A stretch of 64,000 nucleotides of DNA from Bradyrhizobium sp. B124 (GTDB lineage Bacteria > Pseudomonadota > Alphaproteobacteria > Rhizobiales > Xanthobacteraceae): positions 4,964,001-5,028,000 of the forward strand of contig NZ_CP152413.1 in assembly GCF_038967635.1 (NCBI RefSeq), written 5' to 3'. Positions 17,433 through 26,211 of the stretch are shown piece by piece. A program made the position numbers and the translations under genes. The stretch's first letter is position 1. Each line of letters opens with the position of its first letter. The notes beneath the pieces were generated by a model. The model was not told the origin of the DNA, ran no database searches, and saw only the letters and a list, made by a program, of their open reading frames with translations.

Positions 17433-17945
17433 CTATTGCTCCAGCAACAATTTGCCGTTGGCATATTCGAAGCGCTTCAGCTTCGATAGGAAGGACAGGC
17501 CGAGCAGGTTTTCGGACAGCGCCTCGTCCGGCAGCACCAGCGCATCGACGTCGCGCACGGTGAGGCCGCCGATCTCGATCATGGCGAGGTGGGCCCGCGC
17601 CGCCCTGATGGTGCCGTTGGCGGTGGTGACGCGCGAGGTGTAATCGCCCGGCACCGGACGCAGGCCGAAGCGCGCGGCCGAGGTCTCGTTCAGGGCCACC
17701 ACAGAGGCGCCGGTGTCGACCATGAAGTTGATGCGCTGGCCGTCGATCCGACCGTCGGTCGCGAAGTGACCGCGCGGATCGGGCGCGATGCTGAGCGTGC
17801 GGGCGCTGACCTGCGCCACCGTGACGGCGGGGGTGATGCTCTGCTTGGCGGTGGTCGCGGCGGCGGGCGCCATCTTGCTGGCCATCTGGGCCATGAAGGT
17901 GCCCAGCCCGATCAGGATGGCCGCGAAAATCATCAGGTTACGCAT
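17433..17945 (-). CDS. Retropepsin-like clan AA aspartic protease
   Basis: A 170-residue TIGR02281-type protein. The N-terminal membrane anchor is MRNLMIFAAILIGLGTFMAQ, then a single aspartic-protease-like domain. Its catalytic motif DTGAS lies in NFMVDTGASVVALN, with a second conserved block LLGLSFLSKLKRFEYANGKLLL at the C-terminus. Active enzyme would be a homodimer facing the periplasm. The ATG at 17945 precedes the anchor; a 48-codon extension upstream is unlikely. Natural substrate not known for the family. Confidence 0.88.
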   Translation of the reverse strand: MRNLMIFAAILIGLGTFMAQMASKMAPAAATTAKQSITPAVTVAQVSARTLSIAPDPRGHFATDGRIDGQRINFMVDTGASVVALNETSAARFGLRPVPGDYTSRVTTANGTIRAARAHLAMIEIGGLTVRDVDALVLPDEALSENLLGLSFLSKLKRFEYANGKLLLEQ

Positions 17946-18134
17946 GACACCATACTCGGAAAACCGAACACGCAATTTCACCACGCCGGACGCCCCGCCG
18001 CGAGCGAGGGTGGCGGCGCGAGCCTGCCATTTTGGCGAAAAGGATGAGCGAACAGTTAATGCGAGCCCGCTGAGGCGGCCGAATGTCATCGACCGCCTCG
18101 CCCGGACCGAATTTGCCGCCCCTCAGGCGGTCTT

Positions 18135-19586
18135 TCAGGCCGTCTTGGCGACCGGGCTCGGCATCGCCACGCGCAGCGCGTAATAGACCGCGCCCGCGAT
18201 CCCGACGCCGAAGAACCAGCCATAGACCGCCCACCAGGCCGGCAGGAGCGAGGTGAAGTTCGGCAGCACCGACGAGAACAGCGCGCCGACGGCGGCTGCA
18301 ATCAGGGCGCTGACGTTCCAGCCGTTCTGGAAGCGATATTCGCCGTTCTCCTGATACAGCGCCGGCACGTTCACGCGGCCTTTGGCGATCAGATAATAGT
18401 CGACCATCATGATTCCGTAGATCGGCCCCATGGTCGCGCCGATCAGCCCGACGAACGAGGCGGCGCTGCCCTCCCAGGGCGCGAACGGATACAGCGCGAG
18501 CGCGATCAGCGCCGCAATGTAGCCGCCTTTCTTGAAGTCGATATGGCGCGGAAACACGTTGGAAAAATCGAACGCCGGCGAGACGAAGTTGGCGACCACG
18601 TTGATGCCGAGCGTCGCCACCGCGAAGGTGACCGCGGCGAGCAGCGCCAGGAACCAGCTGTCGAACTTGGCCGAGATCTGGTCGGGATGCAGCAGCACCT
18701 CGTGATAGACGTTGAACGCCGCGATCGTGGTGACGCCGGCGACCAGCGAGAACAGGATCAGGTTGACCGGCAGGCCCCAGATATTGCCCTTGCGCAGCGC
18801 GTGCACGTCGGGCGCGTAGCGCGAGAAGTCGCAGAAATTGAGATAGAGCGCGGCGAAATAGGTGATCCAGGTCGCAGCGACGGCGCATAGCGCCGGGAAG
18901 GAGCCGGGCACGCCGGGCACGCCGGCCTCCTTGGTCTTCTCCAGCAGCACATCCTGCGGGATCGGCGCGGTGAGCGAGATGCCGCCGGCCGCGATGCAGA
19001 GGTAGATCGCAAGGATCAACATCATCAGCCACACCGCCGGCCCTGCCCAGTCCTGGAAGCGCCGCACCGTCTCCATGCCGCGCTGGATGATCAGGAGCTG
19101 CAATGCCCAGATCACCACGAAGCAGATCACCTCGAGCGTGGAATGGCCGAGCACGTGGCTCGTCTGGTGGAACGCCTTGAAGCTGTCGATGCGGGTCAGC
19201 AGCGCGACGATCGCGCCCGAGGCCGCCGCGGTCTGCGCGCCGTACCAGAAGCAGGCGACGATGGCACGCACCAGCGCCGGAATGTTGGCGCCCCAGATCC
19301 CGAACGAGGCCCGCGCCAGCACCGGATAGGGCACGCCGGTCCTGACGCCGGCGTTGCCGATCAGGCTCATCAGCACGAAGATCACCAGCGAGCCGGCGCC
19401 GATCGCGATGATGAAGTTGACGAAGCTGCCGCAAAGCAGGAACAGGCTGGCGGCGAGATAATAGCCCCACAGGCTATGCACGTCCGAGGTCCAGACGTTG
19501 AAGATGCTGAAGGCGCCCCAATTGCGTTCCTTGGCCGGCGCCAGGTCTTCGTTGTACAGCGAAGGCGATGCGTTCTTGATCTCCAT
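18135..19586 (-). CDS. NCS1-family nucleobase/hydantoin/allantoin permease
   Basis: A 483-residue inner-membrane transporter with about 12 membrane segments. The N-terminal signature is LYNEDLAPAKERNWGAFSIFNVWTSDVHS (residues 10-38), typical of NCS1 cation symporters for cytosine, uracil, allantoin, hydantoin or thiamine. YPVLARASFGIWGANIPALVRA follows. The ATG at 19586 was chosen because it starts just before that signature. Substrate cannot be assigned: no purine or pyrimidine catabolic genes are adjacent. Confidence 0.9.
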   Translation of the reverse strand: MEIKNASPSLYNEDLAPAKERNWGAFSIFNVWTSDVHSLWGYYLAASLFLLCGSFVNFIIAIGAGSLVIFVLMSLIGNAGVRTGVPYPVLARASFGIWGANIPALVRAIVACFWYGAQTAAASGAIVALLTRIDSFKAFHQTSHVLGHSTLEVICFVVIWALQLLIIQRGMETVRRFQDWAGPAVWLMMLILAIYLCIAAGGISLTAPIPQDVLLEKTKEAGVPGVPGSFPALCAVAATWITYFAALYLNFCDFSRYAPDVHALRKGNIWGLPVNLILFSLVAGVTTIAAFNVYHEVLLHPDQISAKFDSWFLALLAAVTFAVATLGINVVANFVSPAFDFSNVFPRHIDFKKGGYIAALIALALYPFAPWEGSAASFVGLIGATMGPIYGIMMVDYYLIAKGRVNVPALYQENGEYRFQNGWNVSALIAAAVGALFSSVLPNFTSLLPAWWAVYGWFFGVGIAGAVYYALRVAMPSPVAKTA

Positions 19587-19769
19587 GGCAGCGTCCCCAA
19601 TATGCGAGCCCGTGATCCCATCCCAGCCCGCAAATCTAACCACCGTTTGCCGGCGCTCGCCAGCGCAACCGATCAAGCATGCGCCGGAAAAGGGAGACTC
19701 GGAGTCGTCCCGGCGAATAAAGGAAATGCAACCCTTCAGGCGCAACCACGCTGCGCGTTTGCGCCGGCA

Positions 19770-22238
19770 TCAAGTGCCGCGGGGTTTCACGCGCCTTGTC
19801 GGCATCGCGCTGGCGGGGTCTTCCGGCCAGGGATGGCGCGGATAGCGGCCGCGCAGGTCGGAACGCACCGCAGCGTAACTGCCGCGCCAAAAGCCCGGCA
19901 GATCGCGCGTCACCTGCACCGGCCGCTGCGCCGGCGACAGCAGTTCCAGCACCAGCGGCACCGCGCCCTTGGCGATCGAGGGATGGGTGTTGAGCCCGAA
20001 CAGTTCCTGCAGCCGCACTGCGATGGTCGGGCCCTGCTCGGCCTCGTAGTCGATCGCAAGCTGCGTTCCGGTCGGCGCCTCGAAATGGGTCGGCGCCTCG
20101 CGATCGAGCCGCGCGCGCAAGTCCCACGGCAACAGCGTCATCAACGCGTTCGACAGGTCGCCGGCGGACAGATCCTTCAGCGCGGTCTTGTCGTACAGCG
20201 CGGGCACCAGCCAGTCGTCGGCGCGCGCGGCGAGTGCAGTGTCCGACAGATCGGGCCAGCTGTCGTCCTCGGCCTTGCGCAGGAACATGATCCGGTCGCG
20301 CCACTGCTTCGAATGCTTCGACCACGGCAGCCGGTCGAGACCGACAGCGATCAAACCGTCGGCGAACACGCGCGCGGTCTCGGCCGATGGCTTGAGCGGC
20401 ATCGGCGCTTCCGACAGCGTGATCGCGTGCAGCAAACGCCGGCGGCGCGCGCGCAGTGCCATCGCGCCGCGGTCGAACGTCACCTCTTCGACGTTTTCGA
20501 TCTGGTCGGCGAAGCGCTGCTCGATCTCGTCCTGGGTGATCGGCGCCGCCAGCAGGATGCGGCCGTTCGCAGCCGTCCCCGTCAGTTCGGCAACCGCGAT
20601 AGTGGGCAGCCGCGCCAGCGCCGCGGTCTGCTCGACGGCAGCGCCGCGGCCATTGGCCAGCACGAAGCTGCCATTGCCACGGTTCTTCGCGACACGGTCC
20701 GGAAACGCGAAGGCCAGCATGACGCCGGTCGAGAGATCCTTCTGCTCGCTCACCGCCGCCTTCACCTGCGAAGCCCAGCGCGCGGCCATGCTGCGCGCGC
20801 TCGATGCCCGCTGCGAGCGGTCGCGGCGGAACTGATCGAGCCTGACGTCGAGATCGACGCTGTCACCGCCGAGCCCGCGCTCGCTCAGCACCGCGGCGAT
20901 CTCGGCCGCCTCCTCGCCTGCACCGAAGCGCGCGGAATCCACGATCATGCGCGCCAGCCGCGGTGGCAGCGCCAGCGCGCGCAGGCTCTTGCCCTCCTCG
21001 GTGATACGGCCGTCGCCGTCGAGCGCACCGAGCTCGTCGAGCAGCGATCTCGCTTCCTTCAGCGCCGGCCCGGGCGGCGGATCGAGGAAGGCAAGGCTTG
21101 CGGGATCGCTGACGCCCCATTGCGCGAGGTCGAGCACCAGCGAGGACAGATCGGCGGAAAGGATTTCCGGCGCGGTGTAGGCCGGAAGCGACGCGGTCTG
21201 CGGCTCGTCCCACAGACGGTAGCAGACGCCGGGCTCGGTACGGCCGGCGCGGCCGCGCCGCTGATCGACCGCGGCGCGCGAGGCCCGCACGGTCTCGAGC
21301 CGGGTCAGCGCAATATCCGGTTCGTAGCGCGGCACCCGCGCCAGGCCGGAATCGACCACGATGCGCACGCCCTCGATGGTCAGTGAGGTCTCGGCGATCG
21401 AGGTCGCCAGCACCACCTTGCGGATCCCCTTCGGCGCCGGCGCAATGGCGCGATCCTGCACGGCGGCATCGAGCGCGCCGAACAGCGGCACGATCTCGAC
21501 CGAGGCGTCATGCACGCGCTCGGCGAGAAACATCTGCGTGCGGCGGATCTCGGCCGCGCCCGGCAGGAAGGCAAGCACCGAGCCGGCATCGGCGCGCAAC
21601 GCGGTCGCGATCGTCTCGGCCATCTGCCGCTCCAGCGGCGCGTCGACCTTGCGGCCGACGTAGCGGGTCTCGACCGGGAAGGCGCGCCCCTCGCTCTCGA
21701 CCACAGGCGCGTCGCCGAGCAGCCTTGCAACGCGCGCGCCGTCGAGCGTTGCCGACATCACGAGGATGCGCAGGTCCTCGCGCAGGCCGGTTTGCGCATC
21801 GCGCGCCAGCGCCAGCCCGAGATCGGCATCGAGCGAGCGCTCGTGGAATTCGTCGAACAGAACGGCGGCGACGCCGGTGAGCTCGGGATCGTTGAGGATC
21901 TGGCGCGAGAAGATGCCTTCGGTCACGACCTCGATCCGCGTCGCGCGCGATACTTTCGAGCCGAAGCGCACCCGATAGCCGACGGTCTCCCCGGGCCGTT
22001 CGCCGAGCGTCTTCGCCATCCGCTCGGCGCTGGCGCGCGCGGCGATGCGGCGCGGCTCCAGCACGATGATCTTTTTGCCTTTGGCCCACGGCGCATCGAG
22101 CAATGCCAGCGGCACGCGCGTGGTCTTGCCGGCGCCCGGCGGCGCGACCAGCACGGCGGCATTGTGGCGATCGAGCGTGCGGTCGAGCTCATCGAGCACG
22201 GCGTCGATCGGCAGCGGGCTATCGAATTGGTGCGGCAA
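19770..22238 (-). CDS. hrpB: ATP-dependent helicase HrpB
   Basis: A DEAH/RHA-type RNA helicase of 822 residues (family about 800-840). Motif I is APPGAGKTTRVPLALL (32-47), the DExH box is DEFH (128-131) and motif III is VMSATLDG. Motif VI, QRRGRAGRTEPG, and the C-terminal HrpB domain follow. Cellular role in bacteria is not well defined. The only sensible start is TTG at 22238 (MPHQFDSPLPIDAVL), since the nearby ATG at 22248 is out of frame. It is a single gene divergent from the acyltransferase, separated by 213 bp. Confidence 0.94.
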   Translation of the reverse strand: MPHQFDSPLPIDAVLDELDRTLDRHNAAVLVAPPGAGKTTRVPLALLDAPWAKGKKIIVLEPRRIAARASAERMAKTLGERPGETVGYRVRFGSKVSRATRIEVVTEGIFSRQILNDPELTGVAAVLFDEFHERSLDADLGLALARDAQTGLREDLRILVMSATLDGARVARLLGDAPVVESEGRAFPVETRYVGRKVDAPLERQMAETIATALRADAGSVLAFLPGAAEIRRTQMFLAERVHDASVEIVPLFGALDAAVQDRAIAPAPKGIRKVVLATSIAETSLTIEGVRIVVDSGLARVPRYEPDIALTRLETVRASRAAVDQRRGRAGRTEPGVCYRLWDEPQTASLPAYTAPEILSADLSSLVLDLAQWGVSDPASLAFLDPPPGPALKEARSLLDELGALDGDGRITEEGKSLRALALPPRLARMIVDSARFGAGEEAAEIAAVLSERGLGGDSVDLDVRLDQFRRDRSQRASSARSMAARWASQVKAAVSEQKDLSTGVMLAFAFPDRVAKNRGNGSFVLANGRGAAVEQTAALARLPTIAVAELTGTAANGRILLAAPITQDEIEQRFADQIENVEEVTFDRGAMALRARRRRLLHAITLSEAPMPLKPSAETARVFADGLIAVGLDRLPWSKHSKQWRDRIMFLRKAEDDSWPDLSDTALAARADDWLVPALYDKTALKDLSAGDLSNALMTLLPWDLRARLDREAPTHFEAPTGTQLAIDYEAEQGPTIAVRLQELFGLNTHPSIAKGAVPLVLELLSPAQRPVQVTRDLPGFWRGSYAAVRSDLRGRYPRHPWPEDPASAMPTRRVKPRGT

Positions 22239-22451
22239 GGAGTCTCATCGCGGCAGCGGCCCTCGGCCGACCTGCGTCCTGTGGTTAACGAAGCACGGCT
22301 TCTTCTAGGATTTCCGGGCCTCTTAGACCATTCGCCGGTGACAGGGAACCGGGGATAGCGCCGGGTTCGGCGGCACATCCTTTGTATGGATAAAGGAGAA
22401 AGCAACCGATCGGGCCGATGATGCGCCCGATCACGCCGGAACGGGACAAGG

Positions 22452-23543
22452 ATGACCACAAACGGCACACAGGCTGCGACAGATCGTTCCCTTGATCGAT
22501 CACTTGATCGATCACTTGGGAACGCGGCCGCGCGCGTCGATTGGGTCGACTATGCCAAGGGCATCTGCATCGTCATGGTGGTGATGATGCATTCGGTGCT
22601 GGGGGTCGAGAAGGCCTTCGAGCAGACCGGCTTCATGCATTATGTCGTGATGTTCGCAAAACCGTTCCGGATGCCGGACTTCTTCCTGATCTCGGGACTG
22701 TTCCTGTCGGTCGTGATCGATCGCGATTGGCGCACCTATCTCGACCGCAAAGTGATGCACTTCGCTTATTTCTACGTGCTGTGGGTGACGATCCAGTTCG
22801 GCTTCAAGGCGCCGTCGCTGGCCGCCGAGGCGGGCTGGGCCGCTGTCGGGCTGCAATATCTCGAGGCCTTCATCGAGCCGTTCGGCACGCTCTGGTTCAT
22901 CTATCTGCTGCCGATCTTCTTCGTCGTCACCAAGCTCACGCGCAACATCCACCCGCTCGCGATCTGGCTGGTTGCCGCGGCGCTGGAGAGCGCGCATGTC
23001 GTGACCGGCTGGACCGTGATCGACGAGTTCTGCGCCCGCTTCGTCTACTTCTTCGCCGGCTATGTGCTCGCTGCTTACGTGTTCGCGCTGTCGGACCGCG
23101 CGCGGGCGCGGCCTGCATTTGCGCTGCTCGGGCTTGGGCTCTGGGCGCTCGTCAATGGTAGCCTGGTCGCGCTCGATATCAGTGAATGGCCGGTCGTCTC
23201 GCTGGCGCTCGGCCTGGCCGGTGCCTGCGCGATCATCGTGACCGGCACGCTGCTGGCGCGCGCGCACTGGCTCGGCTTCCTGCGCTTCTGCGGCGAGCAC
23301 TCGATCGTGATCTACCTCGCCTTCTTCCTGCCGATGGCCGCGACCCGCACCCTTCTGCTGCGGTTCGATGTCATCCACGACATCGGCCTGGTCGCGCTGA
23401 TCGTCACTGCAATCGGCGTCGCAGGCTCCCTCCTGATCTGGCGGTTGGCGCTGGCGGTCCGGGCCAATTTCCTGTTCGAGCGGCCCGATGCGTTCTGGAT
23501 TGCCCCGAAAAAGGCAGCGCCCGCGCTGCAGGCGGCCGAATAG
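22452..23543 (+). CDS. Acyltransferase family 3 membrane protein
   Basis: A 363-residue membrane acyltransferase (OpgC/OafA/fucose O-acetylase-like). About 10 hydrophobic segments follow the motif RVDWVDYAKGICIVMVVMMH. There the acyltransferase-3 N-terminal RxDxxK/RG pattern and a following His are seen. DFFLISGLFLS is the second typical motif. The target is probably a periplasmic glycan, but this is not shown. The N-terminus contains a three-unit SLDR repeat (residues about 14-25) from a 12-bp tandem DNA repeat at 22491-22514. The repeat is in frame whatever its copy number. Confidence 0.9.
   Translation: MTTNGTQAATDRSLDRSLDRSLGNAAARVDWVDYAKGICIVMVVMMHSVLGVEKAFEQTGFMHYVVMFAKPFRMPDFFLISGLFLSVVIDRDWRTYLDRKVMHFAYFYVLWVTIQFGFKAPSLAAEAGWAAVGLQYLEAFIEPFGTLWFIYLLPIFFVVTKLTRNIHPLAIWLVAAALESAHVVTGWTVIDEFCARFVYFFAGYVLAAYVFALSDRARARPAFALLGLGLWALVNGSLVALDISEWPVVSLALGLAGACAIIVTGTLLARAHWLGFLRFCGEHSIVIYLAFFLPMAATRTLLLRFDVIHDIGLVALIVTAIGVAGSLLIWRLALAVRANFLFERPDAFWIAPKKAAPALQAAE
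22491..22514 (+). repeat. 12-bp tandem repeat inside acyltransferase gene
   Basis: CTTGATCGATCA twice in tandem, with degenerate partial units on each side. It encodes SLDR units. The 12-bp period keeps frame, so slippage would only lengthen or shorten the N-terminal tail. Confidence 0.8.
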
Positions 23544-23637
23544 TGCCAAAAGTCATGGCCCGGATTCGTTCCACCGAGGGCGAACCGGCCTGTTCCAATT
23601 TTCCGTACATTGAAATGACTGGCTTTTTGGTCCCGAA

Positions 23638-23666
23638 TGTTTCGTCGCCGGAGCCGCGACGAAACA
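23638..23666. promoter_or_regulatory. Palindrome upstream of sigma factor gene
   Basis: TGTTTCGTCGC and GCGACGAAACA are perfect 11-bp arms around 7 bp, 113 bp upstream of the sigma-factor ATG. The right arm with its extension (GCGACGAAACAATT, 23656-23669) recurs exactly at 24464-24477 downstream of the gene. It could be an operator or a hairpin. Confidence 0.5.
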
Positions 23667-23778
23667 ATTCTCCCGGTCACGAAACCATTTTCCGCTTTTC
23701 GCGCAGACATCCGGAAACGGGCGCTAACTAACGTTTCTCCCAACGAACCGCCGCCCAACGGCGAACTGGGAGCCTGTC

Positions 23779-24390
23779 ATGCCGAACGTCATCGCCATCA
23801 ACTCTGCAGCCAAGAAGCACATCGACGCTGCACGCGCGACCTCGGATGAAACGCTGCTCGCGCATATCGCCAAGAATAACCGCACCTCGATGCACACGCT
23901 CTATGCCCGTCACAACGTGCGGGTTTACCGCTTCGTGCTCCGCATGGTGCGCGACACCACGATGGCCGAGGACCTGGTGAGCCAGGTGTTCCTCGACGTC
24001 TGGCGCACCGCGGCCCAGTTCGAGGGCCGCTCGCAGGTCTCGACCTGGCTGCTGTCGATCGCCCGCTTCAAGGCGCTGACCGCACTGCGCCAGCGCCGGC
24101 ATGAGGATATCGACCAGGACGACGTGCTGGAGATCGCCGACGGTGCCGACACGCCGGAAACCTCGCTCGATCGCGCCACCACCAGCGAGATCCTGCGCGC
24201 CTGCGTCGCCAAGCTGTCACCGGCCCACCGCGAGATCATCAATCTGGTCTACTACCATGAGAAGTCGGTCGAGGAGGCCGGCCAGATCATCGGTATCCCG
24301 CAGAGCACGGTGAAGACCCGCATGTTCTATGCCCGCAAGCAGCTCGCCGACCTCCTGAGGGGCGCCGGCGTGGACAGCGTCGCGGCATAA
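23779..24390 (+). CDS. ECF-type RNA polymerase sigma factor
   Basis: A 203-residue sigma-70 family protein with region 2 (HTLYARHNVRVYRFVLRMVRDTTMAEDLVSQVFLDVWR, about 35-77). Region 4 (LSPAHREIINLVYYHEKSVEEAGQIIGIPQSTVKTRMFYARKQL) is an HTH for the -35 element. The tail after region 4 is short. The DNA between holds no region 3, as expected for ECF factors. No anti-sigma gene is adjacent: the next gene is 409 bp away and encodes CcdA. The 235-bp upstream gap contains an 11-bp-arm palindrome. Confidence 0.92.
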   Translation: MPNVIAINSAAKKHIDAARATSDETLLAHIAKNNRTSMHTLYARHNVRVYRFVLRMVRDTTMAEDLVSQVFLDVWRTAAQFEGRSQVSTWLLSIARFKALTALRQRRHEDIDQDDVLEIADGADTPETSLDRATTSEILRACVAKLSPAHREIINLVYYHEKSVEEAGQIIGIPQSTVKTRMFYARKQLADLLRGAGVDSVAA

Positions 24391-24799
24391 AATAAAGCAA
24401 ATTCAGGTATTTAAGAGGAGATCAAGCAACCCGGGCAATTGTCCACGAAGCCAAAAAAGTTCGGCGACGAAACAATTGAAACAATCGACGACATCACCCG
24501 GAAAAACGCGATCTCTATACCCATATCCAACGACGCAACCCCAATTCACTGACCCAGGTTTCGATACCTCCTTAAGTTCTAACCTCCCAAGTAACCTCCA
24601 ACGACCCGGCCGGGATGCCCCCCAGCCGGGTCGCTCTGTTTTTGGCGCGCAGTCGTGAGGCCGAACACGGCTCGTCTCACACGGACGTGACGGCGTCCGC
24701 GGCCAACTCTCCGTAACGGCCACGCCGTCGTCGCGAAGAACATCAGGCGTACCCGGCACGGCCCTCTGGCGCGCCGGGACTTCTGATGGACGGACGACG
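24391..24799. other. Non-coding gap between sigma factor and ccdA-like gene
   Basis: 409 bp without a convincing gene. It holds a second copy of the 14-bp GCGACGAAACAATT motif (24464-24477), an overlapping GAAACAATCGACGA stretch, and a strong terminator at 24601-24643. A 60-codon open frame at 24476-24658 runs through the terminator and is not credible. Confidence 0.6.
24601..24643 (+). terminator. Rho-independent terminator after sigma factor
   Basis: Stem CGACCCGGC (24602-24610) with GCCGGGTCG (24625-24633), 14-nt loop, then CTCTGTTTTT. It ends a transcript that reads about 210 bp beyond the sigma-factor stop, so the mRNA has a long 3' region. Confidence 0.8.
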
Positions 24800-25495
24800 A
24801 TGCTCAGCCTTGCCCTAGCCCTGCTTGCCGGTGTCGCCACCGTCGCCGCCCCTTGCACCCTGCCGATGCTGCCGATCCTGCTCGGGGTATCGATAGGCCA
24901 GACCGGCAAGGCGCGGCCCACGATGATCGCGCTCGGCTTCGTGATGTCATTCTCTGCCGTGGCATTGCTGCTGAGTGCGATCACGCGCGCCTTCGATTTC
25001 GATCCGAACCTGCTGCGGACCGGCGCGGCGATCCTGCTCGCGGGCTTCGGCCTGTTGATGATCTGGCCGGCGCCGTTCGAGTGGCTGGCGATCCGGCTGA
25101 CCGGCGCCGCCGGCAGCGTGGGCCAGGCCGTGCCGTCGCAGAGCCTGTTCGGCGGCTTCGTGCTCGGCTCTACGCTCGGCCTGGTGTGGACGCCGTGCGC
25201 CGGTCCCGTGCTCGGCTCGATCCTGACCATCGTCGCGACCTCGAAGGACACGGCGTGGGCGAGCCTGCAGCTCGTGACCTACGCGATCGGCGCCGCGATC
25301 CCGATGCTTGCCATTGCCTATGGCGGGCAAGCCGTCACCACCCGCGTGCGCAGCATGGCGCGGATCGCGCCGCGCCTCCAACAAGGCTTCGGCGTCGTGA
25401 TCATCGCCTTCGCCGCGCTGTCCTACCTGCAATACGACACGCTGATCGTGGCGTGGCTGACCCAGTTCTATCCCAACGGCCAGATCGGCCTGTGA
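24800..25495 (+). CDS. ccdA: CcdA/DsbD-type thiol-disulfide membrane transporter
   Basis: A 231-residue inner-membrane protein with about six hydrophobic segments. It has the two redox cysteines of the family, C19 in APCTLPMLP and C133 in TPCAGPVLG. CcdA moves electrons from cytoplasmic thioredoxin to periplasmic thioredoxin-like partners used in cytochrome c maturation and disulfide repair. The gene for a periplasmic thioredoxin follows after 18 bp. Together they look like a split form of the fused DipZ protein of actinobacteria. Confidence 0.9.
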   Translation: MLSLALALLAGVATVAAPCTLPMLPILLGVSIGQTGKARPTMIALGFVMSFSAVALLLSAITRAFDFDPNLLRTGAAILLAGFGLLMIWPAPFEWLAIRLTGAAGSVGQAVPSQSLFGGFVLGSTLGLVWTPCAGPVLGSILTIVATSKDTAWASLQLVTYAIGAAIPMLAIAYGGQAVTTRVRSMARIAPRLQQGFGVVIIAFAALSYLQYDTLIVAWLTQFYPNGQIGL

Positions 25496-25513
25496 GCTCA
25501 TAAGGAGAGATCA

Positions 25514-26092
25514 ATGTCCCTGCGCTTGATTGCTGTATCCGCTCTTGTGGCGGGCCTTGGCCTCGGCGGCGCCGTCATCCCCGGCCTCTGCACCGAGTCC
25601 AACGCGCCGGCCGTGCCCGTTCCGATGGCCACCGCGATGACCGCCGCGCAGAGCCAGACCGCGCCCGAATTCGCCGGGATCAGCAACTGGTTCAATTCGC
25701 AGCCGCTGAAGCTTGCCGATTTGCGCGGCAAGGTCGTGCTGGTGGATTTCTGGACCTATGGCTGCGTCAACTGCGTCAACACGCTGCCGCACGTCACCCA
25801 ACTTTATTCAAAGTACCGGGATCGCGGCCTCGTCGTGATCGGGGTCCACACGCCGGAATTCCCGTTCGAGCATTCGGCCTCCAACGTGCAGGCGGCGCTG
25901 AAGCGGCACGGCATCCTCTATCCGGTGGCGCAGGACAACAATTCGCAGACCTGGAACGCCTACGGCAACCAGTATTGGCCGGCGCAATACATCATCGACC
26001 AGAACGGCAAGATCGTGTTCCAGCACGCCGGCGAGGGCCAGTACGACGAGATCGACCGCACCGTCGCCCGGCTGCTCAACGCCAATAGCTGA
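25514..26092 (+). CDS. Periplasmic thioredoxin-family protein (TlpA/DipZ-like)
   Basis: The 192-residue product has an N-terminal signal or anchor segment (MSLRLIAVSALVAGLGLGGA). The thioredoxin fold has active site C84-V-N-C87 in FWTYGCVNCVNTLPHV. WTYGCVNC is characteristic of the DipZ-type thioredoxin domain. The ribosome-binding site AAGGAGAGAT precedes the ATG. It lies 18 bp after ccdA, its likely electron donor. Downstream are cydAB, so it may serve redox homeostasis linked to the bd oxidase; this link is inferred from position only. Confidence 0.9.
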   Translation: MSLRLIAVSALVAGLGLGGAVIPGLCTESNAPAVPVPMATAMTAAQSQTAPEFAGISNWFNSQPLKLADLRGKVVLVDFWTYGCVNCVNTLPHVTQLYSKYRDRGLVVIGVHTPEFPFEHSASNVQAALKRHGILYPVAQDNNSQTWNAYGNQYWPAQYIIDQNGKIVFQHAGEGQYDEIDRTVARLLNANS

Positions 26093-26121
26093 TTGGACAA
26101 TTTGTCAGCTAATTGGACAAT
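26092..26121. promoter_or_regulatory. Direct repeat ATTGGACAAT, 20 bp spacing
   Basis: ATTGGACAAT occurs at 26092-26101 and again at 26112-26121, exactly 20 bp (about two helical turns) apart, about 100 bp upstream of cydA. Same-face spacing suggests a dimeric or tandem regulator site. No matching known consensus (such as the FNR/FixK box) was seen here. Confidence 0.35.
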
Positions 26122-26128
26122 CCGCCGT

Positions 26129-26162
26129 CATTCCCGGCATGATAGGCTCAACGCCGGGAATG
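26129..26162. repeat. Small palindrome upstream of cydA
   Basis: CATTCCCGGC (26129-26138) and GCCGGGAATG (26153-26162) are perfect 10-bp arms around 14 bp. Probably a palindrome of the dispersed repeat type; it could also form a terminator for the thioredoxin gene. Confidence 0.6.
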
Positions 26163-26211
26163 CGCGATCCCGAACGTGATCGCGCCCGAAATTGACGACG
26201 GACGGTGCGTG

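Noticed and set aside
17210..17464. 84-codon minus-strand frame between the secreted protein and the aspartic protease
   Set aside because: It overlaps the 3' ends of both neighbours and has no recognisable domain. It might contain a decayed fragment, but nothing supports it. The 184-bp gap 17249-17432 shows no other feature.
19143..21386. 747-codon plus-strand frame
   Set aside because: It crosses the NCS1 permease, a gap and HrpB in antisense, and has no domain-like sequence.
24476..24658. 60-codon frame after the sigma factor, considered as an anti-sigma gene
   Set aside because: It runs through the terminator hairpin, lacks a ribosome-binding site and a membrane or anti-sigma motif.
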